The notes: generated by a model not told the origin, from the sequence alone. A stretch of DNA of 64,000 nt from Stenocarpella maydis (GCA_002270565.1 NQMI01000012.1:139921-203920); one strand, 5' to 3'. Shown: positions 46,466-57,311, numbered from the stretch's first letter. Translations and numbers: made by a program.

Positions 46466-47239
46466 ATGCTGTCCTCGATCCAGATCCTTGCCATCCTGGC
46501 CGCCTCCGCCTCCGCCCACATTGTCATCACCGCGCCGGAGCCCTTCACTGGCGGGTCCAACTCCCCCATCGGCCCCGGCCAGTTCCCCTGCCAGTCGCTG
46601 ACCAGCGGGCCACTCAACACCATGGCGCTTGGCTCGACTCAGGACCTCGCGTTCAAGGGCTCCACCGTCCACGCCGGCGGCTCCTGCCAGATCTCCTTGA
46701 CGTACGACACGACCCCGACAAAGGACTCCGCCTGGAGAGTCATCACCTCCTACGAGGGCGGCTGCCCCGCCCGCGGCCAGACAGGCAACCTGACGCCTGA
46801 GAGCGCAGAACTGCCCGTTCCCGACAAGTACAACTTCACCGTCCCCGCCGACATCCCCGCCGGCAAGGCCACGCTCGCCTGGACCTGGATGAACAAGTCC
46901 GGTGGCGTCCGCGAGTTCTACATGAACTGCGCCGCTGTCGAGCTGACGGGGACTGGTGGCGACGAGGCCGCCTTCAACGCCCTCCCTGACATGGCCGTCG
47001 CCAACGTGCCTGATGTCAACAGCTGCACCACCACCGAGGGCAGCGACTACACCTTCGAGAACCCCGGCCCCGAGGTCTTCCGCGAGGGCACCGGCCCCTT
47101 CGCCCCCCTGACCGGCTCCAACTGCGTCGCCGGCGGCACCTCGGGCACCAGCCCTGCTGCTGGCGGCGCCGCCTCTTCTGCCGCTGCCGCTCCGGCCGTC
47201 CGCCGGGCCTCCAACGGCAAGGTCGCCCGTGCCTTCTAA
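46466..47239 (+). CDS. AA11-like lytic polysaccharide monooxygenase
   Basis: A single exon of 257 aa. Signal peptide 1-17 (MLSSIQILAILAASASA) is followed directly by His18, which would become the N-terminal His of a copper histidine brace. A second His is His69 in STVHAGGSCQISLTYD. An axial Tyr lies in REFYMNCA (~154), within the AWTWMNKSGGVREFYMNC block. The EGGCPARG and FTVPADIPAGKA segments also resemble AA11 enzymes, which oxidatively cleave chitin with copper and a peroxide or oxygen co-substrate. The C-terminal ~40 residues are Ser/Ala/Gly-rich, without a carbohydrate-binding module or a hydrophobic GPI signal. The family call rests on remembered motifs, and a divergent, non-catalytic copper protein of similar fold is the main alternative. 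Confidence 0.65.
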   Translation: MLSSIQILAILAASASAHIVITAPEPFTGGSNSPIGPGQFPCQSLTSGPLNTMALGSTQDLAFKGSTVHAGGSCQISLTYDTTPTKDSAWRVITSYEGGCPARGQTGNLTPESAELPVPDKYNFTVPADIPAGKATLAWTWMNKSGGVREFYMNCAAVELTGTGGDEAAFNALPDMAVANVPDVNSCTTTEGSDYTFENPGPEVFREGTGPFAPLTGSNCVAGGTSGTSPAAGGAASSAAAAPAVRRASNGKVARAF

Positions 47240-47927
47240 GCTCTCTGATCTCTGAGAGGGAGGGCGTCGCCTGCCGATAAGGCCGTGGCTTCTGGTACCC
47301 CATTTGTTCAGTCACAGGTGGGATGTGATCAACCGACCAGATCGGAGTCACGGGAGACAAAACATCTCAAGCGGCCTCTCTAGATACAACTGGAAATTAG
47401 CCAAATGATGACTGAGACGTGAAGGCAACTGCACAGGATAATAATATCAAGATCTGCCATAAACCTTTACCCTGCAGTGACCAGTGCCTACAGTGCTGTT
47501 TAAATGTCGCCATATGTGATGACCACTGATATGTACTTTGCACCGGTGTGATTTGGAACAACATAAGCTCGAGATGGGGTCTAGATTATGGGACACTGCG
47601 GTCGCTGAAATGGGCCACATGCCCCCGGGTTGTTGAAAGTGGGCCACGATCTCGACCGCCCAACCCCCCCCCCCCCCACCGGGCGGTATCCCTATGATGG
47701 ATTATAGTGTACGTCTATTGTCCAGGCGCCCATGTATTAGTTCACACTTTTTTGTATATATATAGTTGCCCCTTACCGGCGACTCTCGCCACACAAGCAC
47801 CACAGGGAGCAAGTTGTCTGGCCGCCGTATTTCTGCAAGTAAAGCTTTTCCACACGAGGCAAAAGCGACAAGGCTCACTGGGCACGCCGTACCTAATCCT
47901 ACACCGGTCCTCTCACCGCTGCCAACC
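47240..47927. other. Intergenic with a poly-C run
   Basis: 3' flank of the LPMO-like gene and promoter of the GFA-domain gene. A long C run occurs at about 47664-47680 and an alternating TATATATATA near 47755. No gene seen. Confidence 0.5.
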
Positions 47928-48801
47928 ATGTCGTCCGAAGCCGCCACCCCGGAACCTAAACCGAGCCAGACCTACGGTAAGTTCTTCACTGCATACCGGT
48001 ATCGAGAAGACAACATTCAAGTACCCCAGTCTCACTTTTTCCATCAGCTGCCGGCTGCCATTGTGGGATCATCCAGTTCAGCGTGACGCTCTCGCCCCCG
48101 CTGCCCGAGTACAAGCCGCTCGAGTGCAACTGCTCGGCGTGCCGTCGCTTCGGCTACCTGCTCGTGTGTAAGTCGCCACCCCTACCCCCTTTTGGTCCGG
48201 TCAGCGCATAGCACCAAAGAAAGAAAGCTTTTTGTGGCGTGTATAAAAAGAAGCAGCAGACCGGCTTATACCCGTATTATTTGTGGATTTGCCCCAACCC
48301 CCCCCCCAACCCGAAATGAAGTTTATTTATATGTCCTTCCTTCGGCTGACGGTGCCATGTGCGATCGAAACAAGACCCCAGCCATGAGAATGTCAAGTTC
48401 CACGGCGACAGCGAGTCGAAGGTGCTGAGGTACCGCTTCAACACCAAAGAGAAAGACCAGATGTTCTGCGGGAAGTGCGGAGCCAGCCTGGGCATCGACT
48501 TCCGGGACTTCTACAAGCCCAAGTGGAGCGGCTTTGGTATCAGTGTAAGTCTGCCGCTGAGAGAGGGGCTAGGGATCTGAGGCATTGAGCACAGGAGAGG
48601 AAAAGGGCCCGGCGCGCTGTATGCCGGACAGTATTGGCTAATAGATCCGTTCCCGGCCCGTAGGTGCGCACTTTCAATGGGATTGACCTCGATCAGCTGG
48701 AGTACGAGAAGGGGAACGGGCTGCAGGAGGTTCTCCCAGCGGGGGACCTGTCTGGCAAGTGGCACGACCAAGGCGCTGAGACGGTAACTAAAACTGTATG
48801 A
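47928..48801 (+). CDS. GFA/CENP-V domain zinc protein
   Basis: Exons 47928-47976, 48048-48167, 48375-48544 and 48664-48801 give 158 aa. Donors are GTAAGT in all three introns (71, 207 and 119 nt). The second acceptor (AACAAG at 48374) was chosen because it alone restores GYLLVYPSHENVKFHG. The zinc Cys sets typical of the glutathione-dependent formaldehyde-activating (Gfa) fold are seen: AGCHCG (~20), LECNCSACRR (~45) and MFCGKCGASLG (~95). True Gfa enzymes promote formation of S-hydroxymethylglutathione. Fungi have many paralogues of unproven activity, often described as GFA or CENP-V domain proteins, so the reaction is not certain. It ends with LDQLEYEKGNGLQEVLPAG. Confidence 0.85.
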
Positions 48802-48953
48802 AGGGTATTGTTGGTCTGAATCCTATTGCGAGTAACGTCGTCCCACTCGACCACAAGATTAGCCGTGGTGTGTGGATTCAAAATTCTATTGCTCTCTTGT
48901 GAAACCCTACAGATGCCGGTTGAATCACAAGACGTGATGACGGGCCGTGGCCT

Positions 48954-50767
48954 CTACTGAGCCGCCTTCGCCTGACGATGCACGTAAATCTGTTCGGCAG
49001 AGGTGATGCATTGCATGTTGGCGCCCAGCTTATTCTAATGGACAGCCAGGAGTCAACGTGGTGTTCCTCGGCAAAGGCCGGAACGGCAGAAAAGGCAGGA
49101 CAGGCTTTTATGACTTACTATTGTTTCCACCCACTCATCGTACGGGTCCGAATCGAACACAATACCACCGCCTGTTTTATGTCAGCGCGGAAACACAGTC
49201 TTGATGACTGGGCATTTTTGGACTTACCAGCCTGCAGATACGCCACACCATCCTTGGTCATCATGGTGCGGAGGGCGATGCACGTGTCCATGGCTCCCTC
49301 CTTCTCCCCTCCAGAAGTAGTCACGCTGCCGTAGCCAAAGTACCCGACCGCACCGGCATAGACGCCACGCTTCTCCTTCTCCAGCTCGGCGATCAGCTCC
49401 ATGGCCTTGACCTTGGGAGCTCCGGAGACAGTGCCGGCGGGGAATATCGAGCGGAAGGCGTCGAACCTCGTCTTTCCTGGGCGGAGGACGCCCGAGACCT
49501 GGGACACGAGGTGCTGGACGTGCGAGAACTTCTCCACGACCATCAGCCTGTCGACCCGGGTCTCGAGCGGCTCGCAGACCCGCGTGACGTCGTTGCGCGC
49601 CAGGTCGACCAGCATGACGTGTTCTGCGCGGTCCTTCAGGGAGTTCGCCAGCTCGGTGGCCAGGCGCTCGTCCTCCTCGGGGTTCTTGCCTCGCTTGACG
49701 GTACCGGCGATGGGATGGGTTATGATACGGCCGGCCTCCTCCTTGACGAGAAGTTCTGGGGATGCGCCGATGATCTGGAAGTCCCCGTTGTCGATGAAGA
49801 AGAGGTACGGAGAAGGGTTGACGGTACGAAGGTGCCTGTAGATGTTGAAGGGGTGCAGGTCCGTGGGCCGGGCGATGCGTTGGGATGGGACGGCCTGGAT
49901 GATGTCACCCACGACAATGTGCTTCTTCAGGTTTCTGACGTGAGCTTCATATCCATCCTGGCCAATGTTGGACGTGTACTGACGACCCAGCTGGATGGGC
50001 TTCTGCTCCGGCAGGGGAGTCTCGGGGGCCTCGAGGACGGCAACGAGATCCTCGATGGCGTTCGCCGCCTTGGCGTACTCGCTGTCGACATCGGCCGGGT
50101 CCTCTGGCACCTTCAGATAGGTGATGACCTTTATGACGCCAAAGAAGCGGTCAAAGGCTATTATGGTATCATAGAAGTGGAAGAGCGACTCCGGAATCTG
50201 CAGGACATCCTTCATAGGCCGAGCTGTCCTGGGCTCAAAATATCTACAGGCACGCTCGTCAATGACATGACTCTTGTGTGGCAGGTGCAGCAACTTGCCT
50301 GACGCAGTCATATCCTATGTACCCGATGGCACCGCCCGTCAGGGGAGGCAGCCGCAGGTCCGGGACCTCAGCGACGACATAGTGCGAGAGCTCCTCCTCC
50401 AGCGCGGGGAGCGGGTCGCAGGACTCGCCGTGGCCCTCACCGGTCTTGAGGATCTTCCTGGGGCCCGCGGCGACAAAGCTGTACCGGCCGACCTGCTCGG
50501 ACGCCGCGCTCTCAAAGAGGACCGAGTACGGGGACTTTGTGTGAGCCACGACCTTGAGGTACGCCGAGGAGGGCGTGATCAGGTCCGAGGAGATCTGGCC
50601 GTAGAGCGGCACGAGATTTGGTTTCTTGGGGCCCTGCTGTCTGGCGAGCACATCCTTCACCGTGTCCAGCGACGGGACGATCTGGTCCTGGGATGCCGGG
50701 TTAGTTTGTGCCATCCTTTGACATGCAAGGAGGAACTTTGGTGCGGATAACTCACTGGGACACTCAT
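48954..50767 (-). CDS. TRP2: Anthranilate synthase component I
   Basis: Five exons, 50767-50756, 50687-50299, 50243-49228, 49171-49119 and 49034-48954, give 516 aa. Intron 1 follows the fourth codon, with GTGAGT donor, ACTAAC branch and CCCAG acceptor. Intron 2 is a GC-AG intron (AG|GCAAGT). Introns 3 and 4 are GTAAGT. The joined C-terminus reads DPYDEWVETINKLGANMQCITSAEQ. Chorismate-binding enzyme motifs are clear: IGASPELLVK, THPIAGTVKRG, DLARNDVTRVCEP, FPAGTVSGAPKVKAMELI and MDTCIALRTM. LFES (~61-64) corresponds to the LLES-type tryptophan feedback site. The enzyme makes anthranilate from chorismate with the glutamine amidotransferase subunit, the first step of tryptophan synthesis. An in-frame ATG inside intron 1 (50714) could start an unspliced form. 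A TGACTCA box lies upstream. Confidence 0.95.
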
Positions 50768-50850
50768 CTTTTTGAGACAAAAATATGGGGCCCCTTCAAC
50801 TCAACGAAAGGTCTCACTGAGCCGGCGTCGTGAGCTCGGTGGGTTCGCGC

Positions 50851-50857
50851 TGACTCA
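50851..50857. promoter_or_regulatory. TGACTCA box (Gcn4/CPC1-type) upstream of TRP2
   Basis: A perfect palindromic TGACTCA lies 84 bp upstream of the TRP2 start. This is the consensus bound by Gcn4 and its filamentous-fungal counterpart CPC1/CpcA, which induce amino-acid biosynthesis genes during starvation. The location in front of an anthranilate synthase gene makes a functional site likely; this is inferred. Confidence 0.65.
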
Positions 50858-51255
50858 CTCGCGGCTTGGGTCAGTGGGCTGGTCGGTGGGCTGGTCGGTG
50901 GGTAGGTGTGAAGCCGGCAGGGCCACCGAGTGAGCCCCAACCAAATTCAGGGTCAAGGGCGCTAGGATCCTTGTGCGACGAGGGGCACCTGGCCCTGAAC
51001 AAACTGCCTCGGAGGGGCATTGAGAGCTCCAGGACAGGTCGCAGACAGAGCCCTCTCTCTCTTGGAGGCAGCTGCATGCTCACAGACAGACGTCCGTTGG
51101 GCAGAGAGGTATGCGAGGAGCAGCTGCACATGCCTTTCGGGGCGAACGCCTGCTCCAAAACCAGGGGGGCGCATACCAATCTAGGTCGAATTTGCTCATA
51201 TTGCTCCTAACTCATCTCACAATGTCTGAATGTCTGAAAAGCCGCCAGCCCCCAT
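50858..51255. other. Intergenic between TRP2 and the next minus-strand gene
   Basis: Upstream part of the TRP2 promoter and 3' flank of the gene at 51256-51875. It opens with a short direct repeat GGGCTGGTCGGT at 50877-50900. Confidence 0.5.
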
Positions 51256-51875
51256 TTAGCTCTCAATCGCCAGCGCCTTAACGCCCACCAGCCTTGCACC
51301 CTTGCCCTCTCCTGCCCTTGTCACCACAAAGTATTCCACCCTCGATCTGTCCTTGACGATGCGGTATACCCGAACGTCGTTTCCCTTCCCGGCCTCGCTG
51401 ACAGCGTCAATCACCTCCTTGTACTGCCCGTTCCTGTCCCAGTCGACCGGGTCCAAGATCTCCACCTCGGCCTTCGTAGGGTCCCAGTGCTCGACCAGTC
51501 TTGCAATCTCCTCTGCGTGGCGGGTGGGAGAATTAGCCAGAGTCTCACGAGTCTTTTTTTTTTTTAAAAGTAGAACAGTAGGCTGAAGTGCGAGCCCTGC
51601 CATGAGCATGAGTACAAAGTGGACGACGTACCCTCGTTCGGCAGCCCCTCTCCCTTCTCCCACGCCAGCGACACAGGCACGAACGGCTCGTCCGAATCGG
51701 ATATGTAGAAGGCGTCCTTTGTAGCCTTGACCAGCGGCTGTGGGATGTCTGCCCCGTGGTCCGCCGCCTGGAGCTCCTTCACCTTGGCCCCCTGTGCCTG
51801 GGTAGAGGCCACGCCCTGGGCCGGGTCCTCGTTGGCCTTGTTCAGGAAGTCCATGTACTCGTCGTCGGCCGCCAT
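51256..51875 (-). CDS. Conserved fungal protein of unknown function
   Basis: Exons 51875-51632 and 51512-51256 give 166 aa. The 119-nt intron has a GTACGT donor and CGCAG acceptor and holds a poly-A/poly-T run; the join reads GLPNEEEIARLVEHWDP. The protein has an acidic start (MAADDEYMDFLNKANEDP), a segment YISDSDEPFVPVSLAW, and a compact C-terminal part (EVEILDPVDWDRNGQYKEVI, VRVYRIVKDRSRVEYFVVTR) that looks like a small alpha/beta fold. I do not recognise a named domain. The frame is open upstream and reads RRSLSSTAFLRMAADDEYM, with an Arg-rich stretch resembling a mitochondrial presequence, so translation may begin further upstream and the protein may be mitochondrial. The two-exon structure and clean splice support a real gene. 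Confidence 0.7.
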
Positions 51876-52723
51876 CCTCAGAAAAGCGGTGCTGGAGAGG
51901 CTTCTTCTGGGGCTATGTCGCGTGCGTGCAGGCAGGCGATCCGTGTCGGCGGCGCAGGAGCTGTGCGGCGGCTGATGGTACTGGGTATGCTCGTCACGGC
52001 GGTGGGGGTGTTGAATGGTTGCCCGTGGGCATGGAGTCGATCGAAGAGCAAAACGTCTGCTGCCTGCAATTATGGCGTTTCTGGTGACCTTGATGTTGAC
52101 CAGCTGAGATGCCACTTGTCTAGTCCCGACCGAAAGGGTCACCATTTCATGGTGACGAGGGGAGCTGTGAAGCACTTGCAGCATGACGCAACTTTGTTTC
52201 CCAGGGTTAGCAGCAACACCCCAAAAGGTCAAGCAAATCTAGCATCAACCCTGTAACCCGCAAAAGTCTTCCACTCCAAATTCAACCTAGACATCAATTG
52301 GGCGGCGGATCATGACTACGTGGATTCTATGAATGTATATATGGATTCTGGAATGCGTTCAACACAGTCGTCGGAATGTTGGGTTGTCGGATTGATTATA
52401 TACGACAGCAAGTCGGATCTTGCTGGGCCAGACTTTGGACCGGGCCGGGCGATACACTTCTCGAAACCCTGAACTGAACTGAACTGAACACACAAGACCA
52501 AAATTCACAGCACACATGACTGTCATAGTGGTGGTATCATTCATTTCATGAGTAAAATTCGTCACGATTTTATTTTCCACTGACGCCAGTGAGGGCTCAT
52601 CGCGAACCTTCTGGGACTCTGGCCCTTAACGGGCTCTTGCTGAACCCCGCTACCCATTAACCAACCCATCCATGCAGCAAAGACAAAGCCGTGACACCAC
52701 GCCGTGAGAGAAGCAGGAGAAAC
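51876..52723. other. Intergenic, promoter region and RPL3 3' flank
   Basis: 848 bp. The first ~300 bp may encode an N-terminal extension of the gene before it; the rest holds its promoter and the RPL3 3' flank. A GAACT repeat (about 52471-52490) is the only notable feature. Confidence 0.45.
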
Positions 52724-54140
52724 CTAAGCGGAGCCGACATCCTTCTTGAGGAGACCCTGGTACTGCTTCTTCTCGGCGGGGGTCTGGAAGGCACCGTGTC
52801 CAAACTCGGACGAGGTGTCGATCCACTTGAGATCGACCTTCTCCAGGGCCTTCCTCGAGGTGTGGGTGAACATGGACTTGCGGAGGGTCATGACACGCTT
52901 CTTCACACCGGGGATAGAGCCCTTGACCATGACGAAGTCGTTCTTGACCTCACCGTAGCGGACGAAGCCACCCAGGCTGTTTGTGCATGTCAGTATTCTC
53001 CTCTCGTGCAGTGCTGTCAGGGCATAAGGGCATTAGCTTACGGGGTGATGGTCTTCTTCGTGACATCGGTCTCGGTGGCGGCGTTGTCGTCGGCGTCGCC
53101 CTTGCCGATGCGGTAAATCTTGTGGTTCACCGAGGTACGGTGGTGGTAACCCATCTGACCAGCACGGCCAACAGTCCACTGGACGTGGGACGGGTGCCAG
53201 GCACCGATACAGGCGATCTTGCGGAGACCCTTGTGTGTCTTGCGCGGCAGCTTCTTGGTGCCCCAACGGGCAGTGACACCATTGAAGCCGTGACCCTTGG
53301 TGACAGCAATCACGTCGATCATCTCGTCCTGCTCGAAGATGGTGTCGACAGAGACGGGCTTCTCGAACAGACCGTGGCCGAACTCGACCTTGTCGGCGAC
53401 GGAGCCACCGTTGATCTGGATCTCCATGAGGTGGGCCTTCTTCTGCTTGAGGGGGGTCTTGCGGATCTGGGTGTGGGCAAGGACACGGACGACGGAGCAG
53501 TACTTCTTGATGCGCTCGAGCTCACGGGTAAAGGATGCGGCGTTGTCGGAGTGCTTCTTGGCGTACTTGGTGAAGGCCTTCTTCTTGCTCTTGTACCAGT
53601 TCTTGTAGAATCGGCGCTTGACCTCGTCGCTCAGGTGCTCAGCCCAGACGGTAGTAAGGGATCGCAGGCCGCGGGGGGTTTCGATGTATCCAACCAGACC
53701 AACAACGATCATCTGTCAAAGATGTTAGCCATTGGCTCAATTGCCAAGCGGGCTGCATTGTTCGTACAGGTGGCGTGTCAACGATGGTGACGGCCTCAAC
53801 AACTTCCTTCTTGTGGGACTTCGCGCCAGGTCGGTCGAGGTCGCGGACAATGGTCGTCATACCAGCCTTGTAGCCCATGGCTGCGGTCAGGTGAACAGGT
53901 TTCTTGGGGTCGTCCTTGGGGAAACTGCAGCAATCCCATCATGATCAGCAGGCGCCCTCATACCCAGGTAATGAGATGAAAAAAAATGGCAGTGGAAGCC
54001 TGGCCTATCAACTGCAGGTGCACCGTGAACTTTTTGGCGATAACTTACGACTTGACCTTGCCTCGGTGTCTGGCGGCCCTCTTGCGGGGCAGGTAGGCCA
54101 GAGAGCCATGGCGAGGAGCCTCAAACTTACGGTGCGACAT
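52724..54140 (-). CDS. RPL3: 60S ribosomal protein L3 (uL3)
   Basis: Exons 54140-54049, 53924-53768, 53712-53042 and 52976-52724 give 390 aa, the normal size. Introns of 124, 55 and 65 nt have donors GTAAGT, GTACGA and GTAAGC. Joins read [47 protein letters not shown] and [14 protein letters not shown]. The sequence is the canonical eukaryotic uL3: [22 protein letters not shown] at the start, [36 protein letters not shown] in the centre with the conserved His whose modification occurs in yeast L3, and [15 protein letters not shown] near the end. L3 contacts the peptidyl-transferase centre and is needed for 60S assembly. Several close introns near the 5' end are usual for fungal ribosomal-protein genes. 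Confidence 0.98.
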
Positions 54141-56030
54141 GTTGGCTGGCTTGAGCTCTTTGTCGCGAAGTTCTCGTGGAGGACGGGGGTGGGCGGTTGA
54201 TGGGTTGGGACAGGAACAGAACAACTGAGGCGGGCTGCAACTACAAAAAGTTCTCACCCAAGAGGCAGTTTGCCTGTTGGTGGGATTTGTGGAGCAGTCA
54301 CGTGAGCTAACCAGCTGACTTGCAGCTGCCGACAGCTGCGACATGAGTTACTAGACGAACTACATGCTGCATCTCTGCCAGTCAAGGAGCACAGTAGACC
54401 GACCACTCAAGAACTTAGTATTCCAGGCCCTGGCTTCTTCTCAGTAGATACATGATACTCCCTTTGTATTTCTGCTGATCTTGTTGCCGACCTGCCACGA
54501 TCTCATCTCTCCTCCTCCGGTAACACGATGGTGCCTACTGATGCCACCAAGTCCAGGATCTCTACAACTCTTATATCCCCCAAAGTATTCAAGTAGGTAT
54601 GAGATCATGTTCAAAGACTGACTTGACGAATTCATGTGCCATCTGCTCATTTCATGGTAGGAGTGTGTGGACTTAGCGGGCTCCGGCCGGCAATTCCATT
54701 CGGATGGAGCATAACGGCCCGGTGGCTATCTACCTCGGGAAGCCGACAGCCAGACCAAGGTTTGGGTTGGTGAGGAGACAGGCCGCGTTGTCCATTCAAA
54801 GCAACCGCTTCACTATAACAATATCCTAAGACTGCCGGCGGAGACTTTGTGCGTGCCTCTGTCACCCAGCTGCCAGCTTGACACCTTTCGCGGATCAGCC
54901 GTCTTGTGAGAGGTGCTGGGCTGTGCTGCGTGACATTGCGTCGACCTCAGACATTGAACACGCTACACACGCAATCTGTGTCTCGGTTGCGGAGAGCGCA
55001 TTCCACGAGCCTGACCAGAGTAACGGCATCGGATGGGCACACAGTGAGTGGCATGCCTGGGGCGCGTTGCCGTTCATTGGAAGTTGGATGGACCAGCGCA
55101 TCTGCTCGACTTGGCTCATCTGGAACACCATCCTCCCAACACCTGCCGTGCAGCCCGGGCCACAGGGATCCATATCGATGAGGTGCGGGCCCCTGTCTTT
55201 GTTTGAAGATGACGGGTGGCGCGCGGTCGATCTATATGCAAACATACGCATCACCACGAGGCTCGGCATCTCGTGCTCTCTCCCTCTCCCAGCTTGGCAA
55301 GGTCCTTGGTAACGATGGAGATTGGCTCCCGCAAATCGGCTTATTTCAGCCTGGCTACGGTGTAGGTTCCGGGCATCCTCTATTGCACGCTCGCCCTGCT
55401 TTTCAAGCCGAGCAACATTACACCAAGTCCTCGCATCGCATGGTCCACCGAAGCAGCCGAAGGTGAGGTGAGTATCTAGACATGCATGCCGCAAGCCCGG
55501 GTGCCGCGGGGAAAGTCGCCACTGCTCTGGTTGATGGCACACTTGATATGCAGGCTTCACCAGCCACATCCAGATCCATTCCACGCAGAGCATCAGGTGG
55601 CTCTCAATGTCGAAAAGGGAGAGCGTGGGTTGCCGCCATGGCAGGCAGGATGCGGTGCCTCCCATTCTCGACAAAAAGGTTTGGGTGAGACCTACCCGGA
55701 CCTTGGTACTATTGGACTCTGCTTAATACTTAACAGTAAGCAGCATCAGATCGACAGGCTACATGCTTCTGGGTCCGGTGCTGACGAGGATACCACCGCG
55801 AGCTTCGGGAAGCTGGGACCAGGGCCTGATTCGTGACGGATGACAGGCGACAAGGAGATAGCCATGCCTTAGCAGTCCGAAATGATGATGGCGGCGTGGG
55901 AATGTGTTACATGTATGTACTGTCAAAAGTGGCTAGCGTCTCTGACGTTGAGGTGGTAAGACACAGCAGCCGTTTTGCAATAAGCAACTCGAGCCCCAAG
56001 AAGAAACAAACCAGAACCGCGGCTCCTGCT

Positions 56031-56060
56031 GGTGGTGGTGGTGGTGGTGGTGGTAGTGGT
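56031..56060 (+). repeat. GGT trinucleotide repeat
   Basis: Nine or so near-perfect GGT units with one GTA interruption. On the other strand it reads as ACC/CAC repeats, which explains a chance poly-His or poly-Pro open frame there. Confidence 0.9.
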
Positions 56061-57291
56061 GCTTCATACTCGAGCGGTAGCAACGCACGGCCTTGCCCAC
56101 GCTCCAATTGCCTCCGCAGTTCGTGCATGAACGCGATGAAGGCAGTAACCACAGCTGGCCGCGGCCAGGCGATGCGGCATGATGCACGACAATCACAGGA
56201 TGCAGATTGCGGCGGCACGGCACTAGCACGAGACGGGTGAGGCGATCACGGCCGTCGACAGGGTGGCAGGGTGGCTGCATCACACCCCCGAGGTTTGTCC
56301 CACCCACCCACTACCACTCTCAAACGTACCAAAGCCCCAAAATCCCGGCCGCCTTTATAATCCCGCCCCTCCTATAAGACCACGTCCCTCGAGAGACAAT
56401 GGCCGGCTCTGGGGTATATCACTCCACCACAAATAGCCGACTGTGCGTCGTGCGGTACGCAGCGGGTGGGCGATGTGATCCATACCCTGGGCCTTGTAAG
56501 CCAGAGAAGCCGCGGGAGTTTGAGGTCTAGTTCGATTACCGCCGCATCGACGACCAGCCAGCCGCATGGCATACATATGCACCAAGTCGCAGAGGCTGCC
56601 GTACCTGTGGCTGCTCTGGCGTTTCCCGACCGCTGCAAAGCTACCCCCCTGCTGCCACCGCTTCACTGTCCGGCTTACCCACATGTGCTGGCGATGCTCA
56701 CAGGCGTCGCCAGCTGGCCAGGTGGCAGCAAGGTGGCAGTCAAACATAATCTTCCCACTCTGCACCACACACACCTGGCTGTCATATGGGTAATGCTGCA
56801 CGCATTGGTCGCCACTATTGGGTTATCTGACCTCAAATGTGGTCAATCTATGAGTCGAGAGGGCAGCTGCCGCATCCAGGATGCATTAAACCCACCAATC
56901 GATCACGCCAAATACTTCCCCTGGCCCATTGTTACCCAGAACCCCGGGTCGACCACAGCTAAGTTACCTGCCGCTTATTATGGTGGGGAGGTCATGATGT
57001 CTGCGGCTTTAGTAAAGTTCTTGAGGTTAAGCCAAGCCAAGCCAAGCCCAACCCAGCGAAGCCCAGTACTCGCTCACTCGCTCCTTTGTGGTCTGGCCCC
57101 CGGGGGGCGTGCACTACAGTAGATAGGTTGTCTGGCTGTCTGTTCTCCGCAGAGGGCAGACGTGAGGCTGAAGGTCTGAGGGTTTCGCAAAGTCTAATAG
57201 AATGACTCGAGATGCATGCTGTTCTGTAGATAGGAGGGAAGCGGTGCAATGAGCAACATTCCTTGGTTGCCCGCCTGCATGACTACACTGG

Positions 57292-57311
57292 CTACCTACC
57301 TAGGTAGGTAG
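57292..57311. repeat. Perfect 20-bp palindrome of CTAC/GTAG units
   Basis: CTACCTACCTAGGTAGGTAG reads the same on both strands. It is followed by one more GTAG-type unit, so it is a tetranucleotide repeat folded back on itself and could form a hairpin or cruciform. Confidence 0.95.

Noticed and set aside
49511..50302. 263-codon plus-strand frame opposite TRP2
   Set aside because: Antisense shadow of the conserved chorismate-binding domain.
50259..50780. TRP2 start at 50780 reading MSQKDECPSEL
   Set aside because: That codon is TTG, not ATG. The frame to 50688 is better explained as leader plus intron 1, which has GTGAGT, ACTAAC and CCCAG signals.
52981..53790. 269-codon plus-strand frame opposite RPL3
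   Set aside because: Shadow of RPL3; strong codon bias of the ribosomal gene leaves the opposite strand open.
55907..56307. His/Pro-repeat frames on the minus strand
   Set aside because: They arise from the GGT repeat and have no other protein-like content.
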